Below are positions 1-14,405 of a DNA stretch of 64,000 nucleotides, one piece after another. A model generated the notes under the pieces. The model was not told where the DNA came from. It did no database searches and saw only the letters and a list, made by a program, of their open reading frames with translations. The stretch covers positions 36,529,609 to 36,593,608 of the forward strand of contig CM041084.1 in the NCBI GenBank assembly GCA_023079485.1, given 5' to 3'. The DNA is from Archilochus colubris. Lineage: Eukaryota; Chordata; Aves; Apodiformes; Trochilidae. The translations under genes were made by a program, and so were the position numbers. Numbering within the stretch: position 1 is the stretch's first letter; the number at the start of each line of letters is the position of its first letter.

Positions 1-217
1 TACTGCCAGTTAATTGCATATAAGATTGCATCTGTAAGGGGAAAAAAAAAAAAAAAAACAAACAAAAAACCAAACACATCTTTTACTCATAGATCCTTTA
101 GATTGCTACTAAGCAATGTGGTGGTAACAAAGATATTTCATATTTAGCAATTATCTGAAACAGATTCTTCAACAGATACTTCAAAAAAGAAGTAAAGAAT
201 AGATGTTTTGAAGATAA

Positions 218-493
<276 letters not shown>

Positions 494-3210
494 TAAGATA
501 TTTCTCCTACTTTAGTCAGTTCTTGTAATTTTGCCTCGGTAAAGAATTAATACACAGATTACATTAAATGGGTCATTCATTCAATTTGTTTGATAATTCA
601 GTCATTACCTATATTAAATGTTTATCAACTAATCAGATCATAAACAGTGAATATGTTCCCTGTTTCTCATTTTTCCATAGAAAACATCATCAATGAGAGA
701 ACATTCATCTTTAATATTTTGTTGGGTTTTGCTTATGTTTGAAAATAATTCTGTTATGTAAAGCACACGTCCAAATAAAGGTATTTGCTTATACCTTTTC
801 TAGAAGCTCCTGTGCCAGCCTAGCAGACATCAGTTTCATAGATCACTGATTATCATTTTGCAGTTAACAACATTGTCACATCCATTTGAATTGAGAAAAA
901 GTTGTTTCACATCACACGGCAAGTAAAATATGTTTTTTCATTTAAATGAGCACTTTAATGTCAAAAAAACCCCAAGAAATTCCAAATACAGCATTGTTGA
1001 AAGACTTCAGCATAGATATGCTAAAGTACTTTTACTGCTACTATGTAGCAAATATATATATATTCAGATTTTAATAGTGGAAAGCTTCAGTGACAGCTCT
1101 TTTTATGACTTAACCATATGAATGTACAAAGATTGCTTTTTCAATCACTGTCCACCAAAACTGTGCCAGGTTGAAGATTTCCTTAAACACAGGATTAAAA
1201 AATTAAGGCTGCAGAAAGGTGCAGTCCTGGTGATCCTGGTTACCCCTTTCTTGTGCTGTTTGAACCATAATTGCACAGAAAGTTGAGTAAGAGATTTGAA
1301 CTGAATGAAAAGTGGATGAAGAGGGTCAGAAGTCATTGTGAGTTTCCTGACCCTGGACTGTCAAAGACACACACTTAGCACTAGATCTCATAAGTACCCT
1401 ATCCACACAGAAATCTTTAGGAAAGATTTTAAATTTGTTTTCTTGATTCATTTGCAAGCCTAAGAGTGTACATAATGATGTGCTCCATCTGCATTAAAAT
1501 CCAAGATGCAATGGAAAAGGCTCCATGTCACATTTCAGTAAACAAGGAGGAGCTGGAACCAGATTTCCCAGTAACAAGTAGAAATCTTCCATAATCTGTG
1601 TGATTATGGAAAGATTGAAAGTGTTCTTCAAGCAGCCTTAGAAGAAAAGCTCAGGAAAATTTAAGTACAGGAGCTGGCAATCACATAACTATTTCAGCCT
1701 CTAATGAGTAACAAATAAAGGAAATGAAGCTTCGGTTGTTTCTCACGATAGCTCTAAAATCAGCAGTCATTAAGTAATTATTTATTATAACCATTAATGC
1801 AAGTGCAATTACACTGGAAGTGCTATTATGTCATCTTTTTATAAATTTACATCAAAGCAATATGTGAATTAGGGAAAAGTCTTTATTGTGCTTATCTATA
1901 TCTTGTGCTTTGCTTTCTTTGCTGCATTTTGCTCGATATTTATAACTGGTTTTCTAAACATACTTGACTATTTGGAGACAATTAGAAAAAGCTAATTTGT
2001 TTGGTAGCTGGATTTGTGATATTAAAATAATTCAGCTATTCAGAGGTTTCTAGCAATTTTTCTATATCTATATCTATGATATCCTAGTCACAAAATAGTT
2101 TGCTAGGCAACTGAGATTTTGACACTTGCCTCACCTCACCTATATAATTTTGTACTATATATTACAGGTTGCCTATAGAGCAGGCAGTAGGAGAGCCAGA
2201 TATCTAAATTGCTAAAGCTAAGAACTCATAAGAAATTTTTTACAACAAATAATACAAATATATGAAAGAAGCTGGAAATTATTTTGCTATTCACCAGCCT
2301 TGGTAAACATGCTATAGTATATATTTTAAAAGCTGTAGCAGATGCTCATATATCTGCATTATTCCGTTAAAATCTCCAAATAGATGAATATTTGCACAAT
2401 ATCTCTGTGGGCTTGGTAACAGTTAATTGGCTGATTATTTCTTGTGTCCCTGCAGAAGTGTAGACAGTGTAGACATTCCTATTCATTAAAAAAACCCAAA
2501 GACTGAAATAATGAACAAGATGCCTCCTTGACACCTGTGCCATCCCTCAAGCGGTTACAAAGTCCCAAAGGAAGATAAGACCTAAGCAGGCTTAATCTGT
2601 GACTCACTAGAGCTCTATCACTATGTGTAATTTTTAAAAATGAAAGAGCATATTCCTACCAATTCAAATATCTGTTTGTAGACAGGACTTGTAATCAATA
2701 AGTATCTTCTTTTTGTAGGCTTAACAATGGTGTTCTGCCTCTTACGAGAGCTCCCTTGGAGCAGGACAATCACAGGTTGCAAAATACTTTTCATATTAAA
2801 TAATTTTCATACAATTTCAGCCACCTTTTTAAGTGAGTTTTGCCATGTTACCCAGCAGCTATGTAGAAAGAAGTGGCTTATCTTAGAAAAGATCAAAAGC
2901 TCTATTGTGACATTTAGAGTGGGGCTGGATAACTCTGAGGAAGAATTATCATTTTCAGCCCCATCTGTATGAAGTTAGGCACTCACCATTGTCAGGAGCT
3001 CATCTGACAGATCGTACACTATTACTGTAGGTGTAAATCACTGGCATTTATTGTCTGTGGCACAGTAGGTATAAATTCTGCAAAATAAGAGACCAGTCAA
3101 TGGCAATTTTTGTATTTCTATGCAAGAATTACTACAACAGGTGAAATACAGAATTGAATAAATCACCTAAGGTAACAGAAGTCTAATACTTTTATCTGCA
3201 TGATTATTCT

Positions 3211-3255
3211 TAAAAAAAAAAAAAACAAACAAACAAACAAACAAAAAAAACCCCA
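3211..3255. repeat. A-rich (CAAA)n simple repeat
   Basis: A run of about 13 A is followed by repeated CAAA units and a second A run. It is low-complexity intronic sequence, possibly a decayed poly(A) tail, but no retroelement body could be identified next to it. Confidence 0.8.
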
Positions 3256-3869
3256 CACACTTCAATTTCAATTGTTTATCTTTCTTTTTAGTCCATGTGA
3301 GCTTGGCAGAAACACAGGACAAATACCTGTTCTATTAGAGACGCTAAACAACTGATCACTGTGCATCCACTGCTTCCTCCTGCCTGCCAGCCAACATATT
3401 TGCAATTCTTCTCTATAACTCTGTTATCTTTGATACAAGATGGAGTCTACAAAATTATTATCAGCAGTTAAAGTACAGGAATGCAGATCTTCCTCATTGT
3501 ATCAAAAACTAAAATGTTTTAAAAACTGTGAACAGATAATTAATTTTGAGACATGACTCCTGATGTGTTCATTGCAGTAGTTCTCTTACCTGCCTCTGTG
3601 CATGGAATACTCTGCAATCAGAGCTTCTGTGAATCATTGCTTGGTGATCTTTCATATTTTACAGGCTATTCACATTTTTTGTTCATGCTTCTGAGACCAT
3701 CTGGTATAACTTTTTACCTTCTTCCCTACCTCTCTCTCCCTCTCACCATATTCCAAAATTAATTATTCTATTGCTGAAAAAGGCAGTAGTCACACAACCT
3801 CACTTCCACAGTTCAACTTCTATGGAAAAAGTAGCAGGGTTGTGCAGCTGTAGGAGTTTATAGCCACTG

Positions 3870-4010
3870 ACAAAAAAACCCTAAATAAACAAAGAAACAA
3901 ACAAACAAAAAAAAAACCACACACACAAAAAACAAACAAAAAACAAAAACAAAACAACAACAACAACAAAGCCCCCAAAAACCCAGGAAAAGCCAAAACA
4001 AAAACAGAGC
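3870..4010. repeat. A-rich (CAAA)n/(CAA)n low-complexity tract
   Basis: About 140 bp almost devoid of T on the + strand, built from CAAA, CAAAA and CAA units. On the minus strand it produces a spurious Phe/Leu/Cys-rich ORF (3820-4026), which is an artefact of composition. Confidence 0.85.
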
Positions 4011-6012
4011 AGTTCAGTTCCTTCACCTCTTTTGCCCTTAACTTCTCATTTTAAATTAATGGGAAGCTTTTTCATCTGTCTCTGCATAGTTCACAGGTCT
4101 CCTGCCTGTAATCATGACAGTAAACATATTTTGGTGGATCTTCGGATATTTGAGGTGGATGCTAGTTTCAGAAAAGTGATTTTGTTGCAATATCCTCCTC
4201 CCTGTGCAGTGTTATAGTCAGTCCTTCTTCCACTCTCTCAACCTGTCAATTACTTGCTTCACTCAGCATGGGAGCTCCAGGTCAGCCTGGAGCTATAGTG
4301 AAAGCCAGGTTTCACTCCTTTTTCCTGTCTGTGGACTCATAAATCTTGTTTATGTGTAGTCATTGGTGTGCATGATGTGTGCTACCTCTGAGCCATCAGT
4401 TCACCCAGTAGCCCTCCAGATAATCATCTTGCTATCATGTTTCTAATATACCCTTCAGTATGGTACACTGCTGAGAAATAATGCAAGGAAATGTGTAATT
4501 CAAAAAGGACTGACTGGTACATGTTGTCTCTTGAAAGCCTGGTGGCCTTTTCATTTTCTTTCCTCGTATCTTTACCTGAAGAATTTTTTAGCTGTTATGC
4601 CCCTGTTTCATTTCTGTATCTTTCAGGCATTCTAATATTTTTTAAAAGACCAACACACAGCCTCCTATACTGCCTCTTTTTTCCTCTGGTAATTTATTCT
4701 TCTGATTTTTCCAGTTAGAAGATGCATTCTTCCACAACTTACTGATGTAGGTGTCATCTTTCTTATTAATAATTCTTTTCAATAATTCTTGATTGTTTAG
4801 AAGTATTTTCCATTTTATATCTAAAACCGAGAGACTATTGGCTGTAAGAATGAATTCCACAAGATGCAGATGAGGTCAAATGAGAAGAGTCTAAAATAAA
4901 CCATTTAGTTTTGTCTGGGAATATAGGAGAATTACGTATTCCATCACAAAATTCCTTCCCCTGTGGTCACTCTTTTATTTTTGTGAATGAGTTAAGAGGC
5001 AGGAATTCTGGTTATTAGTTGTACATTATTTACAAGAAGACTAATCAACATATGTATGAAACTCGGATTTTCAAAATTGGTTCTCACCACTTTCTTAACA
5101 GACAGAAACTATTTTCATCGTAACTAGAACAGAAATGTTTAAATAAGTGAAAAGAAATTACTTCTAATTTTAGCTTTTCAGTCATTTTGAACACTTTCCA
5201 TTCTCATTCATTTCACTTCCTGGGATTATTGCATTCTGCATCAGATTATAAAGCTTAACCGGAGGGTTACATGTTGAAAAAAATCCAGGCTAGCAAAGCA
5301 GCTTATTGATGTTTTTAGACTGTTGTGTGAGGAAGGTATAAAACACTGTGTTAAACAAAATTCTAGCCAGGAAAAGCCTCTGGCTTCCTGAAAATACTGC
5401 CTTGGCATCAAACTATATTTCTGTTTTAATTACACATGGACAGTAGATGATAACTTTTTCCAATATGCTTCACTGTGCCTTAGGAGACATAAAAATGTAA
5501 CTTTTACAATACTAATATTATATCTTTGTCTCTACATTTGAAAAAAATGCAAAACTTACATGTTTTAATCTTAAAATAATATGAATTTAGAGAGTGGATA
5601 TTTTTTCATAATTGCTTTTATTTTGCACTGATATAGCAACAACCAGACAGAGGCCTTAAATTTAGAAGCATTCTTTGGCTAACTTATCCTTTTATTTTTC
5701 TGTGTAAAGTAAGACTAATTCATGAAGGAAATTATAATACTTACCACAATTTCTTCTATGAGAACACTGGCTCTGAAGGCAGACTAATTTGAGAAGTAAT
5801 GAGGATGTCAGAGTGGCTTACATGGTAAAGTTTCTATAACACTTGCACAGTCATTACGGCCTCAGGATACATTCTGAAATGTGTGAAATTAAATATGATG
5901 TTTCTTTTGAGCACACTGTCTATGATCAGTGCAACTTGTATATCAAAGAGGTTTTCTACATGATTACAAGTATGTGTGCTCAGATTTTTTGAGCTTTTTG
6001 AAGCAGAATAGC

Positions 6013-6065
6013 TGATGTTAGAGGGGACCTCTTATGGTCATCTAGACCCACTCCTCTGCTCAAAG
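6013..6065 (-). mobile_element. CR1 LINE 3'-end fragment
   Basis: A short stretch reading ttagaggggacctc, then gtcatctaga and ctcctctgctcaaag, resembles the 3'-end region of avian CR1 read in reverse complement. The terminal octamers are lost, and it is old and diverged. Confidence 0.6.
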
Positions 6066-7289
6066 ATATATAAATATATATAAAATAAAACCAAATAGTA
6101 TTTATATACAAATTCAGTATAAGATTTTATTGATATAAAAACAGTATTATCAGAATATTTTTCTTTTTAATAATTCATACATTCATGCAGTAAAACCAGA
6201 GCTACAGAACCTGCTGGCATAAGTACAACCAGAGCTCAGCTGAAATTCAGTTCCTACCTAAGTCATATAGCTTGCTTTTTCAATGCTGTAATTAATGATA
6301 AAATTATTGTAATACATACATTATATGCATATGTACTGTATATACAGTACGCTACAGAATATAGAGAGTTAAGGGTCAGGCTCCACTGACAATCACTGTG
6401 TTCATTCCTTTAGCAAAACTGATCCTGGATTTCTCTGACACTGGGTTTGGCTTTATATAAGGGTGCTTCGAAGACTGTAGGAATTTTATTCACTTATAGA
6501 GTGTCCATGTTCTCTTAGTTTCTAACCTATGCAGAACTTCTCAAATAACAGAGCTTTCAAGAGTTCAAAAAAGCTACAGGCTCTGATTTTCAGTATTATA
6601 TAGAAGACACAAGTTGTATGTCAGGGGAAGGAAATTACAATGGCTCTCTCATTCTACAAGCTGATATTCTTGGACTTCTGCTGAGACCTTCACATGCCAG
6701 GGCATGGCTTCTAGCCCTGACACGAAATCATTCAGTTACTGTACATCTGCTCTCATCCCCAGAGTTTTAACACTGGATATGCCTAGAGGCCAAATATATG
6801 CTCAGTTTACACTTCTTTTCCTTCTGGGAGAGTTAGCTTTGAAGTTAATCTACTGATCAGTTTGCCACCCAAGCCCAAAAATACTCATTACTTAGAAGAA
6901 ATATTTCTGACGAGAAAAAAAAAAAAAAACCAAAAACAAACAACCCAACACACAGATTTTTCAATAAGGAAACAGATTATCACAGACATGATCACACACA
7001 TTATGCTTGCCCCCACATTCCTATGTAAGGTTTACCCTGACAGATAGACAAAAATGGACTACCTTAAAAATTATCCTCCAATATGTTGCTGTTCTTATTA
7101 AAACTTGTCCCGCTGTGATTTGGTCTCTGAGTGTTAGCAAAACATCTGGGCAACATTGAGGGTGCTTGGAGAAAGGCAAATAGCAGGCAATTATTTTCAG
7201 TGGGAAAATAATTTCTCAAGATCCACTTCATTATCTTTTTCTTTTCAAGAGCCTCTCTGAAATTACATACACATATTTTAATATGTGCA

Positions 7290-7626
7290 GCTTTCCAGTA
7301 CCTGAAGTGGTCCTACAAGACAGCTGGGGTAGGACTTTTTGCATGGGCATATAGCAAGAAGACAAGGGGCAATGGTTTAAAACAACTTGAAGAGGGAAGA
7401 TCTTTATTAGATATTAGGAGGAAATTCTTTACTATGACGATGGTAAGACAGTGGAACAGGTTGCCCAGGAAAGTTGTAGATGCCCCATTCGAGGTTGGAT
7501 GGGTCCTTAGAATCCTTGTCTAGTGGGAGGTGTCCCTGCTCATGGCAGAGGGGATGGAACTAGATGATCTTGAAGGTCTCTTCCAACCCAAACCATTCTA
7601 TGATTCTATCATTCTGTGATTCTATT
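7290..7626 (+). mobile_element. CR1 LINE, 5'-truncated
   Basis: The segment runs from a cttccagtacctgaag-like start through gaacaggttgcccagg, gatgatcttgaaggtc and ccaacccaaaccattctatg to terminal ATTCTATG-like octamers ending near 7626. This is the standard 5'-truncated avian CR1 3' portion in sense orientation. It contains no reverse-transcriptase sequence, so it is inactive. Confidence 0.93.
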
Positions 7627-10600
7627 ATTTTCATAAAAAGCAGTTTGAGATTTCATTTGAAGATAAAGCTAACAATGTAAACTTTAAATAACACACACTA
7701 TCTACAGCCTCAAGCTGAAGAATCTAATTGGATACCAATCCACAGGACCAGTCCTGAAAATATTTATGATTTCATATGAAATCCTGGAGCTGTATGAGGT
7801 TAACCATGTAAGTTTTATTGCTTTGAAAGCTTTGAGCATTTGGTGTAATTTCTGTTAATATTATGTAAAAATATTACATAAAGGAGAGGAAGATAAGAAT
7901 ATAGAAGTAAAAATGACAAGTTATACCATCCACATTTATCACTTATTTGATTTTTCATTTGAAGAAACAAAGCATAATTAAAATTTTTTGCTAATGAATA
8001 CTGTAAAATTAACATTCAAGTTTTAAAGAAATATACCTGAACTTTTAATCCCAAACATAAAGACTCATGTGCAAAATTTGGATCAGAAGAACTTGTGAAA
8101 AAAATTATGTTATTGAATACTTGTCCTAACTTCACAGGCTACTATAATTTATGCAAGATAGAAATGATGTGGGAAAATTACTTACTGGAAGATTGAAGAG
8201 CTTATGGCAATTCAATTACTAGTCCCTATGATAAAATACTGGTGACAGATCTGCTCTTCAACTTTAGCTGCTAATTCAACATACTCTGTACTATAAATAG
8301 GATCAGAGAATGCTGAAAACATCTGCTTCCAGAAACGCAGAAAATATCTGCTTTCTTTATCTGTCCATTATGCAAGGAAAAGAGATAAGAATAAACCTGA
8401 GAAAATATAGGGAAAAGCCAATGAGCTGTAGTAAGTCTTTAAAAAGCCAGGGAAAGGGGCCAGGGGAAGAAGAGGTAAACTGCTCAGTAAATGTAGACAT
8501 AAAACAGTTATATCTAACCTAAAAAAATCAGTTTGTGAGTAATTGAGTCCTTTAAGATTTAAAGGATTTGTGATACCTCACTGAAAATTTTCCTGATTAT
8601 GGAAAACTGGGGCCTGAACATGTGAGGCATTAAGCTTTTCAGTAGTACAATAATCCCTTGTTATGTACTTTTATCTTTTCCATTGACGTGCAGTAAATTT
8701 ACAAAGAATAGAACATATGGCATGCATTCTTCTTTTTTTTCCCTCTCACTGCCAATGCTTCTAAATGGGTTTTTCCTGTGTCCAAATGCTGACTAAGAAC
8801 ATTAATACCATAGTTTGATTTCAAATCCTTTCCTGAAAGTGTATTTTACCCTTTTGACCTCTGAGATGTAAAGGATTATTAATATATATCAGGACCCAAA
8901 ACTTACCAGCAAATCAGCAAAATTATCTGTTTGTTTCCACTTCTCATTAAGACAAGAGGAGTCAGGCCAGCATAAGCTGAGAGCACTCTTTGGAGCCCAA
9001 AAATGCAAATTTCCTTAGCTGGACATTTAATGTATAACTTCAAATTTAGCTATATCTCTATATTTCTGTTTTTAGGGTTTTACCTTTGGAGTTAATTTTG
9101 AGTTATTCTGCAGCTAACTGGGGTATAGCCACAGCTCCCAGTAGAGATTCTTCGATTAAAGGTTACTATCACTAGACCCTGGAAAAGTCTCAGATCACTG
9201 TTTTTGACAGCAAAACACAAGGGTTTTTCAAGGGGGAAATGTTCTTTTTGTGTTTGTAGTAAGTAATGATAAAGATTATTGAATTTTTAAGTTTTCTGTA
9301 TTAACATATTTAACAATTTCAAGATTATCATTTTGAGATTATGTACATGGAAGAATTGGATGCTAGTCTGCTTTTACTACATGAACTATTGTTGTTTTGT
9401 CTTGTGAAATTAAAATTGATAGCTGGTTTAACAAGACATAAAGAGACACCAGGACTGAAATTAAAAATTGAATTAGACTCCTTGGCAGTATTTCACATAG
9501 CATATGCTAGCATCAGTCTTTTTTGTTGGTTTTTTTCCTAATGCATAGCAGGGGAAATACCTGCGTTTTTTGAGTGTTTTTTTTGTTTTGTTATGTTTTT
9601 TTTGTTTCAGAAGCCTTTATCCTTTAAGAATAGTACCTCTTTAAAAGACCAGCAAATTAGCTATTTCGCATCCTCTTTGGTTTTGCATAGGAACAAAAAA
9701 CAAAACAAAAACAAAAAATTTATAGAAGACTACACCAGTGTGTTGCCAAAAATAAAAGGTCTTAGCAGCTCAGAAAATAGGGCAACATCTCCATAATTTT
9801 TTAGCTTGATACAACATTTTTACAGAGATAAAGCTATGTGCATGGTGCAGTGTTTAAATTTACTGCTCCCTGACTTTATGTTTTTGTTGATCTCTCCTTT
9901 TCCCTTTGAGATTGGTACTTTTACAGGAAGAGAGAGAGGAGAGTTGCTGGAGGAAGTTTAAAAGCAAAACTCTTGAGAGTTCTCGTTGGTCACAGATTAA
10001 GTGTGTTTTCTTTTACCAGCTTTCCTCTACCAAGCTATATAGTCCAGACCCCTATTTTATGTTTGTGAGACATGGTGTTCAGAGTTACAAGCAATATATG
10101 ACTCCACTGTATTATTACTGAATCAATTACAACACTCTTTATTGTGGGCTCTGTGCTATGGAGAAGATAGTTTAAAATGTCCAGAGTTTATCTAAAAATA
10201 AGTTTATCCAGACTGAAATTCTCCCCAGTAGGTTAAAGGGGCCAGTTTGGGAAAATGGAAGAAAGTCTGATGAGTAGTTTCTCACATTTTATGTTCTTTA
10301 TCCTTCTTTTATGTTATCTTCGTTCCTTTCCTAGTAGTGGATTGCCTTCAAAAACTCCTTTTCCTTCCTCTTGGTAGGGTCATAAGGCAACTGGTCATGG
10401 AGCTGAAAGACCAGCCCAGCTGAAAAACCCCATCAGAGCTGTGAGAAATGTGCCCAGGACATCAAGGAGACACCCATATCATGATGGCGTTGTCTCTGTT
10501 TTCAGATGTACAATCAATATTAACACATGCTCAGAAGGAAAAGAAAGTAAAGTGAGGAGAAATCTTCATCTGCATTACAAACTACAAACAACAAGTCACT

Positions 10601-11120
10601 TCTAAAGCCTTCAGCAGGGAAATGCATACCTATTAAGATGTTTTTTGTGAAGCTACTAATGTTTCAGATTGGCTTGGAATTTTGATTAATGTGACTATTT
10701 AACATTCATTCTGCACCTGTACCTAGAAACCAAGCAAACTGATGCCCCAAAATTCTAGACACTATTGTAAATTAATCTTCTTAAACATGGGCAAAGCAGG
10801 CCATGAGTACTTCCTAAGTCTGACTTTAATATTTCAGTACCTTTCCAGTTTCCTGTTGTCCTGAATCTTGAAGGAGGTGGTTTTTCTTCCATTGGCATGG
10901 ATTACAGTGAAAGCTGGGAGACTTCAGTATCTGAGATCTTATCCTCTGCTAATATTATCCAGTACATTATCTAACTCTGGAAGAGACCCGCAGTAATTTT
11001 ATTTACATAGCCTAATTATTGCAGTTGCTCTGTTTGGCAGTTAATAGAGTGTTATTGCTAAATTTATTGATACACCTGCTACTGCTTTGACTGTTATGGA
11101 GTAGGATTTCCATGTACACA

Positions 11121-11315
11121 AATCATAGAATCTTAGAATCATAGAATTGGCTGGGTTGGAAGGGACCTCAGAGATCATCAAGTCCAACCCTTGATCCACT
11201 ACCGCTGCAGTTACCAGACCATGGCACTGAGTGCCACATCCAGTCTCTTTTTAAATATCTCCAGGGATGGAGAATCCACTGCTTCCCTGGGCAGCCCATT
11301 CGAATGCCTGATCAG
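11121..11315 (-). mobile_element. CR1 LINE, 5'-truncated
   Basis: The segment begins with reverse-complement octamers (aatcatagaatc, repeated) and continues with ggctgggttggaagggacc, agtccaacccttgatcc and ctccagggatggagaatcc. It is the same CR1 subfamily as the copy at 38069-38216, in opposite orientation. It breaks off at about 11315, giving 5' truncation. Confidence 0.93.
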
Positions 11316-12443
11316 ACATTTTGTGCATTTTTATATTATACCACTAGTAGTGCTCACTTTTATGAGCAACTACAAAAAAGATTTCAGAAAGACTTAAGAA
11401 GAGAAAAAAAAAAAAAGGAAAAGGTGGGAAAAAAAGACCACAATTATTTTTTCCAAATCTCAGTGTAAAATCTGTGTATTTAGAAGTTCTGAATACTATT
11501 ATCAAACAAACTGGGAAGTTCAAATTACTTCCAGAAAGGTTTAACTACCTGAGTTTGGAGGAAAATAAACAGATGCTAAGAATTTGTTAATGTATGATTC
11601 TATGAATTTAAAATTGATGGGTGCCAAGTACTTTTATCTTGATATGTGGGCTTAATAAAGCTGAAAATCACTTCTGAAAATTCCGTCTGTAAGCCTAAAA
11701 CTTTTTATTAAAAATATACAGCATGTAGGCTGTGAGAGGCTTGCCCATAGCCAAAGTGTGGATAGTCAAATACACAGAATGCTCATAACAGATATTATTC
11801 AGCAGTTTCTGTGGATTTTATGAGAAGTAGTTGCACAGTAAACTTCCATTATTTTCTTTTTATTTTCTTTCATTTTACTTTCTGATAACCCAAGGTGGGA
11901 AAATATCGTGTCCTTGAATAGTTGTTAGGCATCTATCTCCTTCAGGATTGTATTATCTGTCTACATCAGTCCCATCACTGCCTTTGGAAATTCCTCAGAG
12001 ATGCCACTATTACTTAGATCCTCTACATGTAAGAACCAAGCTGGTACAGAAGCTAAAGTTACAAAGGGCCAAAGCAGAGCGATGTTCCTGCATAAGATTC
12101 CACTAAACCAGCACCAACATCCAACAGGCATACGTTCACCCATCTACATTCATTCACAGGTTGGGGCCTTAAATCAAATTTTTATTAAAATAAAACATTA
12201 TTTTTGCAGGAAAGGTCTTTTAATAAAGACAAAACAAAACTGGTTTTCTCACAGCATCTGTTTCCAAGGAGTGTCCTTAGTTCAGTGCTCTGTCACCATT
12301 TATTTTAATACAAGTGTTCTTTCATAAGATTCTTTCATTGCATAAGCATAAATGTTTTGGTTTGGATATTTGTACGGTCTTGGAAGCCAATACTGTGCAG
12401 ATGCACATATTTGCTACTTTTTTGTTTTGTTTTGTTCTTTCAG

Positions 12444-12482
12444 GTAATATCCAAATTATCAAACAAGCCTACGCTATCTCAG
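12444..12482 (+). CDS. KCNH8: KCNH8 39-nt microexon
   Basis: The exon is 39 nt encoding VISKLSNKPTLSQ, with acceptor ttctttcag ending at 12443 and donor gtatgt from 12483. It starts and ends in phase 0, so skipping it would keep the frame. It follows directly on GHESD of the previous exon. The peptide corresponds to the VISxLSNK segment that follows the CNBH domain in KCNH8 of other vertebrates (from memory). It would be missed by an ORF scan because it is embedded in unrelated longer ORFs in two frames. Confidence 0.93.
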
Positions 12483-14405
12483 GTATGTTTGTCACCTTTT
12501 AAATATGCCAAGCTTCACCTGGAAACATGCACAGTCACAGCCAGAGAAAAACTGGAAAAACTCCAGCTGAATTCCATGGTTTCAGAATTAGACTTTAAAT
12601 AGCATCATGCAGGTAGTTCTGCCACAGTCCGTTTTATAAGTAACAGCTTGGGATGTTTTCTTCTAGGTGCTGTATTTGAATACCCTACTACAGCACCTGC
12701 ATTTTAAATACATGCTTACCCAAGCCAAAGTTTTGACTATGGGGAAAGCTCATTCTCTACAGAGTAAAGGTTCCATTACCTGCACGTCTTGTACAATTCA
12801 GTTGTTATGAGAGCCTTCAGATGACTGTCATGGTTGAAAACAAGGCTATTATATATCATAAAGACAGGTCTTTTTCCACTGGTCTAAATTTTTACCTTTT
12901 CATAGGTCTCAGATGGAAAGGACCCTGTTCTCTAAATCTGTGGTTGCTAAGAGAAAAGCAGTCACTCAACAGAAGCATGTTGTAGCACACTGCAAAATTA
13001 ACACAATGCTGAAAAATCTGAACAGATACTAATAAGGGATTAGAACATTTGGATACAATCCCCAGATCTGCATTTCCACCCATCCAATCTTACTTGGCCT
13101 GAATGTGGGAAATTTGACTTTACATGCTCATCTGAGCTTGTAATTTTCTCTCTAAATTGACTAGTGCCTTAATCAAGCTTGATTAAAAGGAGTCGCCTGA
13201 AAAAAAATTAATGGCAACTTTTTCTAAAACCATGAAGCTGCATTTGGCTGCAGTTTTCACTGAGATGTGTGGAGTTTGTTAATTTGATCTGGAATGTGAT
13301 TCTATCTGATTCTATTCATCTACTACCAATAAATACAGTAAGTGATACCATGGTAAAAAATTGACCTATTTCTGAATTATGACCTGATCCTGACATAAGC
13401 TCCATATTGGCATATCTCAGCATTCATGACCAGTGTATTTTGTTACCATGAAACAATAACAAACGATACATTGCTCTTGTACCTTGTGGTTTAATTGGTA
13501 CATGAAGTACAGAACCCAGATCTATGTTGCCTCTAAAGTGGCTTGGTTCCAACATCAAGCATTCAAATTTCATTTTTTTAAAGAACACCTGTAGCTCTGC
13601 TTTTAGATGACTCATTTTTGAAGCTGATGCTCTCATACCACTGCTACATTGAGGGCACTTGGTATAAACTGAAAATCATGCCTAGAAAACCAGCAGTGGT
13701 TTCAGTTACAGCAACCAAGAAGGATATAGAGAACTTTCTAGTTTGAGTTGAATGCTATTTTTACATTACAAACAGTTCCATATGGAAAAGTGGATTTATA
13801 TGAATTACCAGCCTCAGTTCTTTTTCTTGGTCCACCAGGAGTCTGAGAGTGTAAAACTCAAAAGAAATAATACCTCATAAAGCAGGAATAATCTACTCAA
13901 TACATGGCTTGTAAGCACTAGTTATAGACTCACAGAATGGTTTGGGTTGGAAGAGACCTTAAAGACCAATAACTTCCAACCCCCCTGCACAGGCAGGGAC
14001 ACCTCTCACTAGACCAGGTTGCTCAAAGCCCCATCCAACCTGGCCTCAAACACATCCAGGGAAGCTAGAACTTGTCTGGTTAACCTGTTCCAGTGTCTCA
14101 GTACTCTCACAGTGAAGAATATCTTTCTAATGTCGTAGATGTTGTAATGAAGATATTCATGTAATCTTTCTTGGTAACAAAACACATTGTAGTGACTTCA
14201 TTGTCTGTGTCACTAGTGACTTTAGTTGGTATTTTTCTCACATGTGCCCTTATAGTCATAGTTGAGGATGGACGCTATAGAAGAGTTCCAAAAGAGAAAT
14301 TAAAATGGTAGATCTGACTTTGTTCCAGGATGAACATTAGGAGAAACTGTTTCTGCAACATCAGCTTCTGAATTTTACACTGGTTTGCATTATCTCCTAT
14401 TCTAG
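12483..14405 (+). other. KCNH8: KCNH8 intron (1.9 kb) with CR1 copy
   Basis: The intron has donor gtatgt and acceptor attctag. A CR1 fragment lies at 13922-14134, about 270 bp upstream of the next exon. The rest is AT-rich with no feature I can assign; the ORFs at 12892-13083 and 13424-13636 on the minus strand look random. Confidence 0.85.
13922..14134 (-). mobile_element. CR1 LINE, 5'-truncated
   Basis: The segment runs from cacagaatggtttgggttgg through aacccccctgcacaggcagg, ctagaccaggttgctcaaag and cctgttccagtgtctcagta to a breakpoint near 14134. It is a typical CR1 3' region in antisense orientation relative to KCNH8. The terminal octamers are reduced to a single degenerate copy. Confidence 0.93.

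Noticed and set aside
3820..4026. Membrane-protein-like ORF on the minus strand
   Set aside because: It is the complement of a (CAAA)n tract; the Phe/Leu/Cys richness is compositional.
12001..12327. 108-codon ORF upstream of the microexon
   Set aside because: It has no recognisable family, lies wholly in intron and does not join KCNH8 exons.
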